Shown in pieces: positions 10,462 through 19,714 of a stretch of 64,000 bases of DNA. The position numbers and the translations under genes are program-made. How positions within the stretch are numbered: position 1 is the first letter of the stretch; each line of letters starts with the position of its first letter. The stretch comes from Bicyclus anynana (Eukaryota; Arthropoda; Insecta; Lepidoptera; Nymphalidae), in the NCBI RefSeq assembly GCF_947172395.1, contig NC_069093.1, positions 11,257,561 through 11,321,560 of the forward strand. Reading direction: 5' to 3'. Below the pieces are notes generated by a model. It was not told where the DNA came from. It worked only from the letters and a program-made list of their open reading frames with translations, and made no database searches.

Positions 10462-10645
10462 TCTAATAAGAACAGCGAAGATGTGGAATGCCCTTCCGGC
10501 TTCTGTGTTTCCTAACATTTATGATTTGTGCACCTTCAAGACGAGTGAATAGACATTTTCTAGGCAAGCGCGCTCCAACATTGCTTTCCACCAGGCATGA
10601 TTGTAGCGCAAGTCTATTAAGAATAAAAAAAAAGAAATAAAGCAG
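10462..10645 (+). mobile_element. non-LTR retrotransposon 3' end (RT C-terminus remnant)
   Basis: A forward frame encodes AKMWNALPASVFP followed by TFKTSVNRHFLGKRAP, a pattern known from the C-terminal tail of insect Jockey/CR1-like reverse transcriptases, then runs into an A-rich end. Only the tail survives. Confidence 0.65.
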
Positions 10646-10776
10646 TATAGATAAAAACTTAAGATTCATGTCACGCATTCCTTGCCCCATCAATCGCTAT
10701 GCCTGTAGTCTTGCGTGTTTATAAATCATGTATGTGAAATTGCACGTTATATGTTATAGGGAATATGCATACGACC

Positions 10777-11032
10777 ATGAGCGTAGCCAGGATTGTATCT
10801 AGGGGAGGGCAGTATACTTAAATTTGAGTAGCTCACATTACTAATTGATACTGTCCGACCAAACTATAGTTTTTCCGGCCGAAACCGTCACCGAATTTCA
10901 GCTTCAGCCTCGGTTTCGGCTTCGGCCGGTTTTCAGCCGAAACGATTCTTTCTTAAGTAACCAACCGCTCTGCTAGGGGGGGGGGGAGGCAGTTGTCGCT
11001 CCCTCTGCATGTACCTCGCTACGCCCATGAAT
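10777..11032. mobile_element. MITE-like element with inverted 'gcgtagccagg' ends
   Basis: Starts 'catgagcgtagccaggattg...ctaggggagg' and ends 'gctaggggggg...ctcgctacgcccatg', inverted relatives of each other. The middle (10856-10945) is rich in ttcggccgaaac-type simple sequence. Confidence 0.55.
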
Positions 11033-12426
11033 ACGGCCAGATATTTTAAGAGTTTGCAGAAGATAATGGTGAATAGTGAAATAACAGAATTGTACTTCTG
11101 TCAGAAATCGATTAAAAATGTAAAAGATATACGCATGCATATTACCTATTGATTGTAAGTATATCAAATACTTTGTAGGCATACTATTGATGTAATCGTA
11201 TTTATAAGTCGTCAAAGTTAAATGTTGGATTACTATTATTATTCGATGTATAATAACAATATAATGTAAAAAAATTAAAAAAATACCTAATACCTTATGA
11301 AGTAGGTTTTAGGTACCGCAAAAAACCTACTAATATAAAAAAAAAAACTTTTTCAGATCCGACAAGCCCGCCATGTATAAGTGACTTTTTTATTATAAGG
11401 ATATGGATTTTTTTTTGTTATAATTTTTAATGATTTTAATGTAGATCGTAAACCTGACTGAACTCGTTTTAGCTTAATGTGATATTTAATATTTATGAAC
11501 CGTATACTGTTTACCTAAATGTAGTTAGTGTTTATGTTTTAATTCCTCATAGTACCTACAATTTAGTCCGCTTGGTTATGTAAAAGTTTTAGGTTTTACT
11601 TGTAAAATACTTTTTAATATTAAACTTTGACCTAAAAATCTCTTTGCTTAGGTTTCGTTACGTCGTGTTCAACTTGCCTATTTTTATTATTTCAAAAAAT
11701 AGGTCCTCTTGATTACTTAGCAAATTGTTATAGTTTTTTTTTAATTGTACATATTATGTACTTTCAATAGTAATTTTGTAACCTACCTTGTGTACCTTTT
11801 GTATGTTTTTAAAATGTATTTTATTAATTTTCATTTTTATATTTTGCACTTGCTTAACGCGAGCTGATTTAAGGTGCGTAAAATATAAATAAAAAGCTAA
11901 ATTTTCCATTTTATAAATGAAGAAATAATCCCGCTTACAAACGCAAGATTTTGTGTGTCTGACAATGTTAAGAACAACCATTAAAATGAAACCAATCACT
12001 TTTGTTGGGCATACACCAATAAAAATGCAACTAAAATGAAAAAAATATCTCTTGATTCTGAATCCACTCTCGATAACTTTAATGTAAAATTGATGTATTT
12101 TTTTTATCTTAATAAAAAATAACCTCTACTATTTATAATCAAAACTTTTTTTTTATAAAAAAAAAATAATGCAAAATCGCATTAAATTGTCTTAGTCAAT
12201 TCTAAAAGCATGCAAGCATGCAAGAAAAGGCAAGTTTGGTGTTGACGCAATATTAACTAAAAATTTTAATTTTCAACATCAATGGGAATATTAATTAATT
12301 AAATCAGTATTAGACATCATAGTTTATTTTTCTGATTCCAATAGTAAGTATAAAAAACTCAAAATGTCAGTTCAAATTCATTTCAAATCCAATCAAATTC
12401 TTGCGTTTTCACAGTACACAATGAAG
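11033..12426. other. AT-rich intergenic DNA
   Basis: Long A/T runs and short ORFs only. No gene, structured RNA or recognisable element was seen. Confidence 0.6.
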
Positions 12427-12600
12427 TGCGTGCCACAAACTATTCAGAGCGCCTAGTGAATTTCTAAGGAATTTTAACAGCGCCATCTAGTGGCACTACT
12501 GCACAACTGTTTCAATGCCTTACAAATTTGTGTTTACGTTTACGCGATCGTCACAGTATGAAAACATTGAAAACTCCCTCAAACACTATGACCAGCAGGC
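12427..12600 (+). repeat. repeat F ('gcgccatctagtggc' family)
   Basis: Shares 'aatttctaaggaatt', 'gcgccatctagtggcact', 'cgtttacgcgatcgtcacag' and 'aaaactccc' with copies at 14390-14512, 17450-17540 and 25325-25390. Confidence 0.65.
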
Positions 12601-13758
12601 TAATTCACTATCTTTTACGTATGCTAGTTGACTTGTGCTTACTAGTGGATATCATACAGTAGGTAGATGCCATTTGTCAATTGATTTCTTGTTTATTTTA
12701 ATAGGTTGATAATAAAGACCAAAATGGTGAATAGGCCAGCTGGTGGCCAAAACTGAAACTAACGCCAACGTAACGAAAAAAAGCGCTACAATAAAGATAC
12801 CACCCTCACCGGGCCAGATACGTTTGTGGCACTATACTTTGCTTTGACAAACTAGCACATGTGACATATTTCATTATCTGTATTAATTAAATAATATATT
12901 GCATATAAAAGGTTCGCTCGCGAATTTTCTCTCACCTTTTTATAAGACTCTGTGCGTTTTACCTTTTAACTGAACAATATAAATGTATATTATAAAGACT
13001 GCTTTTTTAAACTTTGGAGCAATTTGCTAGTTTCAAGACACTTTGTTTTGCATTTATTAATATTTTAGTACTATAGATCCGAGACTATATCAGTGTTAGC
13101 TATAGTATCTGTATAAATGAATATCTTTATGTATTTTGTTATTGTAACAGGAATTTTGCTATCAAACTGTAGGTTTTATCCCAATTAAACATTATAAATT
13201 AAACTTATAAAGTAAAACGAACCTATTGTATTGATTCGTCAGTCCCTCGCAGATAATATAATAACCAATTATTCATTGTTTATAAATAACTAATGACTCC
13301 TGCTTTTTATTTAACGATCATATAATGTATGTGAAAAAAATAAAATATATCTACTCAAAATGTTTGATAACCGAGTTTGACTCGCACTTAGCCGGTGAAA
13401 GCTATTTGCATTTCAATATATAAAATATGTAATTGTTAGTGTAATTTCCTAAATAATAGATAAGCGTATATTTGAGCATGCATACAGGTATATCCATTTA
13501 AGTGTTTTCAATGTACCTAAACTATATGATATTATATTAACAAACAATGATTTCATGCTATTTACATATGCATGTATGAGTATTTTATTGTCATAATTCT
13601 TATAAATGTAGGTATCTGCGTTTTATGTATGAATGTAATACAATGTCATATAAATGTCTATGAATATGAACTCTAGAAATATAATCAATTTAAATGGTAT
13701 CCTGTTTTATTTAATACCTGTTCAGGGAAAACATGTTTTACTTAAACTTATTTTATAT
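12601..13758. other. AT-rich intergenic DNA
   Basis: No coding or RNA feature was recognised. Confidence 0.55.
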
Positions 13759-13917
13759 TAGCGGACTCAGTCAAGCTTCGCTTTGACAGTTACGCAAGCA
13801 ACCAATCGCAAGAAAACTATCGGCGACAATCAACAGTTGCTGGCCGTTAGTTATACAGGATGCTCGGCTCGGGAGTATTTCCCATAACTTCCAGTTGTTG
13901 ACGAGTCCACTTATAGC
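13759..13917. mobile_element. MITE-like element
   Basis: Starts 'gcggactcagtcaag' and ends 'ttgttgacgagtccac', imperfect inverted ends. Internal 'gctcgggagtatttcc' recurs inverted at about 14302-14325 and forward at 57545. Confidence 0.45.
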
Positions 13918-14274
13918 AGCCGAACTGCATTACTAATATTTTTTAACTAAAAAATAAAAACTTCTTATGTTTTCATACTAAGTAATAAAAATAATTCATG
14001 TAACACGCGCCTTTATCTATCCTTGCATTTTAAAATACGTAATCGCAGTGGTATAAATGTCGATATCGACGAGATATTGCAACTGGCACACTGCACTTCG
14101 CTAGTAAGCTACTTCATGATATTTATCAATGAATAAGTTTGGCTAAGTCATAATATAAAGATGCGATCAAACGGACACAATTTAATATCTATTTACAAAA
14201 AAAAAATTGTTACTCCGAAAATATTCATTTTTGAGCACATTTTGTGAACACAGACATTATTATTTAAGTTTCCT

Positions 14275-14330
14275 TGGAGAATATAACCCTAGAGTTATAG
14301 AAAATACTCCCGAGCACTCTGTATATTAAT
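14275..14330 (-). repeat. 'ctcgggagtattt' repeat fragment, inverted copy
   Basis: 'aaccctagagttatag' and 'aatactcccgagcactctgt' are the reverse of the block at 57540-57590 and of part of 13855-13900. Confidence 0.5.
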
Positions 14331-14389
14331 TTACTCTTAGACCTTTACACAGGAAGTAACACTATAAGAAATTGTAATATTGGATTAAT

Positions 14390-14512
14390 TAATTAATTTC
14401 TAAGGAATTATTCTGCACAACTGTTTCAATTCCTTAGAAATTCGCGTTTACGTTTACGCGATCGTCACAGTATTATAACATTAAAAACTCCCACTAGATA
14501 CTCTGTACTCCG
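14390..14512 (+). repeat. repeat F copy
   Basis: Carries 'aatttctaaggaatt', 'tgcacaactgtttcaat' and 'cgtttacgcgatcgtcacag' in family order; the central 'gccatctagtgg' block is deleted. Confidence 0.6.
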
Positions 14513-15099
14513 ATTTTAAATCTAGTTCCAGTCATGGTACGTCATTAATTGTACCATTACAATATCTTATTATTTACAGTTGTCAAGGTCTGTTTCCTGT
14601 CATGATACGTCAATGTACCAACGTATCATGACATGGTATCGTGACACTTAATAAGACCAATATTTAAAATTGCTAACATAAGGTAACTGGTAAATAATCA
14701 TCTTTTCATAACGTACTCGTTTTCAGATGAACTATTTTTTTAGAAGAACTTTTAAAGTAAACCAGAATAAAGTTTCATTTATCAGGTAGGTTATACTCTT
14801 AGTTAGTCACGAAAATGAAACAGTAATTTATTTCACAATAATTTATTAATAACATTTAGAACATAAATTGCTTCCAGCAATGGAGATTACATCACTAAAA
14901 TATATGTTTGTTTACGCGTACAATAGTACTTAATAAAATTATACAATTTCAGTAACGAATAATTTTGCTGCGAAAAAGCATTAGAGATAGTTTGGCCTTT
15001 TATATCGGCTGAGATAATTTTGAGTGCAAATAAAATCTTAAAATTATACGGTAAGTACTGACTACTAATAAAAGCAAACTGCAGTCGCAATCGCAGTCG

Positions 15100-15159
15100 G
15101 CGATGTCTCGGCGGCAGCCAACGGCAGTCGACTCCCGTTGGCTGCCGCCGAGACGTCGC
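15100..15159. repeat. GC-rich 25-bp inverted repeat (hairpin)
   Basis: Arms 15100-15124 and 15135-15159 pair over 25 bp with one mismatch (T opposite G) around a 10-base loop. Core of the arm: 'ctcggcggcagccaacgg'. It lies in unit 1 of the duplication and is absent from unit 2. Confidence 0.85.
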
Positions 15160-16202
15160 TGTCTGCAGTCGTCTGTATCAGCAGCCGCTCGTGTAAATGA
15201 ATACTTACGCTAACTTCAAGTTGAAATGAGCCAAAGATTGGATGTTTCGGTGCAGAATTCAACTGCATGCAGTTGGCTTGTAGTTCAAAAGCAGTCCTCT
15301 ATATTATTACTTATTTAATATTTATTATTACTCAAGCAACATCTATCACATTTAGATCAGACATCCAACATTTATTCCACTTTTAGTGGCAACATTTATT
15401 GATAAAATTCAGTATTAAACTATCAATTCAAATATAGAGAACAAAACAAAAATGAATTTATAAAATTTATGAAAATGATTAGAGTTAAAACACCACAAGT
15501 AAATAACTATTATTGCCTACTATATAAATACATGTAATTACTGCATGTGATTTATAAACTGATGACTAAAATATATTTAGAATATTTAGAAGTTAAAATT
15601 AAAAAGAATAATTATGACTTATTTTATCATGGCGTTTTAATTGAGAATTTCATAAATCTATTAAACAATTGTAAATAAGTACTTATCAAAGAACGTTGAC
15701 TTTTGAGAATAGGTGTTATAAATAATTTTGCACCTAAAAGCATTGATATTATTTTAACCTTTTATATCGGCTAGATAAATTTCGAGTGCAATAAAACCTT
15801 AAAACTACACAATAAGTACAGACGAACTACTGCTAAAGACAACTGCAAAAAAAGTTCATTCAATAGGGTAGTTGACTCAAAAAAATATTAATATAATCAA
15901 TATTAATTTCGTATTGTACATGGAATAAGGGTCTGACAAATATAGATATTATTTATATAAATTAAGGAAGGATTTCAAAGAAAACCTAATTTAAAAATTA
16001 TGTATTTTATAATTTTTTCCAAATGTCAAAAACGCTGTCGTCCATTTTGTGACGTTACAATGTTACTTTATGTATTAAAGATATAAACGTCAAACTAATT
16101 AATTACAAATAATTTTAGCAAACACTAAACCGTGGGTTGGATTCCCAAAACTGGATTATATTTGTCATGAGCACGGCTGTTTTGCAGTGCCTGGGTATGA
16201 TA

Positions 16203-16372
16203 GAGCCTCAATAGCTCAGCCATAAAATGGTTGGACTCATCACCGAGGGGTGGTAGTTCGATCACCGCCCCATTTGATTTTTGTCGTACCCACTCCTAAT
16301 ACAGTCGTTCCCGACTAGTTGGAGGGGGAAATGGGAATATTGATCATATTTAAGAGATAAGAGATCTTTTCT
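16203..16372 (+). mobile_element. tRNA-derived SINE, family C
   Basis: A-box-like 'aatagctcagccataaaatgg', B-box-like 'tagttcgatcaccgcccc', then 'cccactcctaatacag' and 'gactagttggaggggg'. Inserted in the second unit of the 14930-16820 duplication. Confidence 0.75.
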
Positions 16373-16869
16373 TTTCTATTGAAAAAAAAGTGCAGTTGAC
16401 TTGTAGAATAGTCCCCCCATATATATACATATTCGAGTTACAAATTAGAACTATCACATTTAGATCAGACATTCACCATTTATTCCACTTTTAGTGGTAA
16501 CATTTATTATTAAACTGACAGAACTGGTTGATACAAATACTATATAATTATTTATTATCCTAAACTAGCAATTTCAGAAAAAAAAAACACAAAAATATTC
16601 AAAGAATTTACAAATGAATTACATTAAAATTGGTTGTTTTACCGTTTACAATAGTACAACGTATTAGTGCAAGTGACTTAACATAAGTTAAAACTCAAAT
16701 AATAACTAGTTTTATCATGGCGTGCCCTAAGAATCGATTATTTTTATTGTTATAATTTTTTTCAATTAAAATCAACAAGTACATATCAATGCAATGCTGA
16801 CTTGTTTTGAGACTATATTTTGGAAAACAGTCTCCCTTCATCTCTATGCAAAAACACAAATGTTTTATT

Positions 16870-17031
16870 TTTACACTAGCAGACGCCACACAGTTTTATC
16901 CGCGTGGTTCTCGTTCCTCGATAAATGGGCTATCTAACACTAACTTTTTTCAAATCGGACCAGTAGTTAATGAGATTAGCGCGTTCAACCAAACAAACAA
17001 ACTCTTTAGCTATATAATATTAGTATAGATC
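16870..17031 (+). repeat. interspersed repeat D ('cgcgtggttctcgttcc')
   Basis: Matches 62583-62772 in 'ataaatgggctatctaacac', 'caaatcggaccagtagtt', 'gagattagcgcgttcaa' and the end 'tataatattagtatagat'. Confidence 0.7.
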
Positions 17032-17036
17032 TTTTA

Positions 17037-17097
17037 AATTGGCTCAGTTGACCAGAGGCAGTTCCACTGGCCGTGGCTAGTCACCACTCTACCAAAA
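17037..17097 (+). mobile_element. SINE family B fragment
   Basis: 'taaattggctcagttgacc' and 'ccgtggctagtcaccactct' match the middle of family B. Confidence 0.5.
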
Positions 17098-17449
17098 AGT
17101 TTCCATTTAGTGTTCCCAAAATCGTTGCTTAGCAACCAGCACAGATATGATAATTTATAAACATTTTTCTGCTATGCCTGCAGTTTCACACATAAACGCC
17201 TTTGCTTACATTTTAACTTTAAATATGATTTTCATTATTATTATACCATTTGATTAATAAGTTTCGATTTCAATAATATAAAAAACATTTTGAAAATTTA
17301 AAATGAAAAAATTGTTTTAAAGGAGAATACGCAATTTGAGTTTAAATATGAAACAAAAAATACCAAACTTCTCATCGGATGCGACTCGCACTTGTCCGGT
17401 TTATGCACATAGGGCAGCTATGTTCAAAGGACCTAGTGGCAGTTTGATA

Positions 17450-17540
17450 CTGTTACTATCGCGTTAACGTAAACGCGAATTTCTAAGGAATTGAAACAGC
17501 GCCATCTAGTGGCACTATTGCACAGCAGTTTCAATCTTAA
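17450..17540 (-). repeat. repeat F copy, inverted
   Basis: 'gcgttaacgtaaacgcgaat', 'ttctaaggaattgaaacagc' and 'gccatctagtggcactattg'. Its family partner lies on the other side of the Penelope array at 25325-25390. Confidence 0.65.
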
Positions 17541-17579
17541 TATATAAATGATAAAAGTCATTCATCGCGGAATCTCGAG

Positions 17580-17763
17580 TCCCGCTTAACGTACAAGCAT
17601 GAAATTTGGCAGGAAAGTAGTTTATAATTAGTAGATATCCGCTAAGAATGGATTTTGCGACAGGGCCGTACTAAGGAGGTCTAAAGGCTCTCGCAAGTTT
17701 AAAACCAAGTCCTTCATCTTTCATGCTACAAATTTGAAATATGGCAGGAAGGTAGCTTATAAT
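17580..17763 (+). repeat. repeat E, left flank of the Penelope array
   Basis: 'gattttgcgacagggccg', 'aaggaggtctaaaggctctc' and 'gtccttcatcttt' are shared with 25162-25300. The Penelope array sits between these copies. Confidence 0.65.
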
Positions 17764-17774
17764 ATGTAGGTAAT
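17764..17774 (+). repeat. target-site duplication, left copy
   Basis: 'atgtaggtaat' is repeated exactly at 25151-25161, bracketing the whole Penelope array. Confidence 0.8.
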
Positions 17775-17857
17775 TATATAATGATTTATTTATTTTGCTA
17801 TCATCCGCGAAAATTCGGCGAACCCATGCGACAACGTCACCCAGGTCCGACAAAATA

Positions 17858-17902
17858 CTCTCTACGTACGTTTCACCCCGAAACCGGAGCATCCTCAGGA
17901 GA
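17858..17902 (-). ncRNA. hammerhead-like ribozyme core, inverted copy
   Basis: Minus-strand CTGAGGA, stem II ctccg/cgggg, GAAA and GTA in the hammerhead order, identical to the three direct copies. See 19584-19628. Confidence 0.5.
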
Positions 17903-18023
17903 TGTTGACTCTACAACGTGCAATTGCAAAGTGTCGTTTTCGACCTTTGCTTCGTCTTTTATAGACCAAAAAGTAGGTGGGGCAAGAGGTGGGCGTTGCC
18001 AAGATACTAATAATATAAGCGAT

Positions 18024-18934
18024 TTATCTCGCATCGCATTCAAACATTTTTATTAATGGTGACTTCGATAACTCTATTTGTTCATTTAATAAGGTAATTC
18101 CTGACTTATTATGTTTTATTATTTCTAATTGTTCCAAAACGCATAGTCGTAGGCCTTTATTGCAAGTGTGCAAAATGTCATACATATGATTATCTGCCAG
18201 CTTATGACCAGTATCTAGGAGATGCTTTGCAAAGTGCGACCTTTGTGGACGGTCATTTCGAACAGCGGATATGTGTTCCTTGTAACGTGTATCAAAATTC
18301 CGACCGGTTTGACCAATATATGTTGCATTACATTCAGAACATTGCAATTTATATACTCCCGATTTATGTTGCTTTTCTAGTTTATCTTTACCATTGCAAA
18401 TATTTTTAAGAGAGTTATTTGTTCTGAAAGCCACATTTATATCATGCTTTCTAAGTGTTTTTGCAATACGTTCCGACACTGGACCAAAGTATGTTAGACT
18501 AGCTTTAAATTTTTTAGGTTTTTCTAATGGAATTCCATAAAGTTCTTTTCTAATCAACACCAATTGTTTCTTATTGATTATTCTATTCACAATATTCGGG
18601 TTGTATCCATTCGAAATGGCCATGCGATATATTATATTTAATTCCTTGTTATACTGATCCCTAGTTAGAGGAATGGACATCAGTCTATGAACATAACTAT
18701 GGAAAGCTGCTAATTTATGTTGCCATGGATGACAAGATGAAGCTGGTATGGTTATATCTGTATAAGTTGGCTTACGATAAATCCCAAAGTGATGTCTATT
18801 ATTAACTCTAGTGATTGTTACATCAAGGAAATTTAAAGAATTATTCTGTTCTATTTCTAATTTAAATTTAATTTTTGGGTGCAAATTGTTTAATTTATCT
18901 ACAAAGACATCCAATTGTCTGTCCGTTCCAGTCC
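18024..18934 (-). pseudogene. Penelope-like protein, inverted 5'-truncated copy
   Basis: Minus-strand fragment equal to the C-terminal part of the 814-residue protein, from just after the YVDD motif (around WTGTDRQLDV) to the stop. The GIY-YIG domain is intact. It lacks the start and most of the RT domain. An in-frame ATG at 18957-18959 lies across the junction in the neighbouring direct copy, so the apparent 311-codon ORF is chimeric and not a gene. Confidence 0.9.
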
Positions 18935-19462
18935 ATAAAAGAACTTTATGGAATTCCATTAGAAAAACCTAAAAAATTTAAAGCTAGTCTAACATACTTT
19001 GGTCCAGTGTCGGAACGTATTGCAAAAACACTTAGAAAGCATGATATAAATGTGGCTTTCAGAACAAATAACTCTCTTAAAAATATTTGCAATGGTAAAG
19101 ATAAACTAGAAAAGCAACATAAATCGGGAGTATATAAATTGCAATGTTCTGAATGTAATGCAACATATATTGGTCAAACCGGTCGGAATTTTGATACACG
19201 TTACAAGGAACACATATCCGCTGTTCGAAATGACCGTCCACAAAGGTCGCACTTTGCAAAGCATCTCCTAGATACTGGTCATAAGCTGGCAGATAATCAT
19301 ATGTATGACATTTTGCACACTTGCAATAAAGGCCTACGACTATGCGTTTTGGAACAATTAGAAATAATAAAACATAATAAGTCAGGAATTACCTTATTAA
19401 ATGAACAAATAGAGTTATCGAAGTCACCATTAATAAAAATGTTTGAATGCGATGCGAGATAA
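18935..19462 (+). pseudogene. Penelope-like protein, direct 5'-truncated copy
   Basis: Starts abruptly at the sequence encoding KELYGIPLEKPKK and runs to the normal stop, so it holds only the linker and the GIY-YIG endonuclease. It is head-to-head with the inverted copy, making a palindromic junction near 18934. Confidence 0.9.
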
Positions 19463-19708
19463 ATCGCTTATATTATTAGTATCTTGGCAACGCCCACCTC
19501 TTGCCCCACCTACTTTTTGGTCTATAAAAGACGAAGCAAAGGTCGAAAACGACACTTTGCAATTGCACGTTGTAGAGTCAACATCTCCTGAGGATGCTCC
19601 GGTTTCGGGGTGAAACGTACGTAGAGAGTATTTTGTCGGACCTGGGTGACGTTGTCGCATGGGTTCGCCGAATTTTCGCGGATGATAGCAAAATAAATAA
19701 ATCATTAT
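19463..19708 (+). repeat. Penelope terminal (pLTR-like) region, first direct copy
   Basis: About 250 bp between the stop of one copy and the start of the next. It contains the hammerhead-like core and ends in 'aataaataaatcattatata'. The same region recurs at 22160-22405 and 24857-25102, and inverted at 17775-18023. Confidence 0.85.
19584..19628 (+). ncRNA. hammerhead-like ribozyme core
   Basis: Reads, in hammerhead order: stem I strand tctc, CTGAGGA (fits CUGANGA), stem II ctccg...cgggg, GAAA, a 2-3 bp stem III ac/gt, GTA cleavage triplet, then gaga pairing back to tctc. Predicted cleavage would follow 19623. Short stem III fits the ribozymes reported from Penelope-like elements. Weak point: two bases (TG) and one base (T) between the core and stem II are unpaired, so activity is not assured. 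Confidence 0.55.
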
Positions 19709-19714
19709 ATAATC

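Larger units (their letters stand above)
14930..16820. repeat. diverged tandem duplication (two units)
   Basis: Unit 1 (about 14930-15710) and unit 2 (about 15713-16820) share, in order, 'ccttttatatcggct', 'gagtgca..taaaa', 'gcagttg.cttgtag', 'tcacatttagatcagacat', 'tttattccacttttagtgg' and 'ttttatcatggcgt'. Spacing between matching blocks grows from about 780 to about 1110 bp because unit 2 carries a SINE. No coding frame is shared. Confidence 0.65.

Noticed and set aside
17781..18056. 91-codon frame, also seen as 107-117 codons near 19430, 22127 and 24824
   Set aside because: These read the Penelope terminal region on the strand opposite to the retroelement gene.
18024..18959. 311-codon minus-strand frame as an independent gene
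   Set aside because: Its first residues come from the neighbouring direct copy across the palindromic junction; the rest is a truncated Penelope C-terminus.
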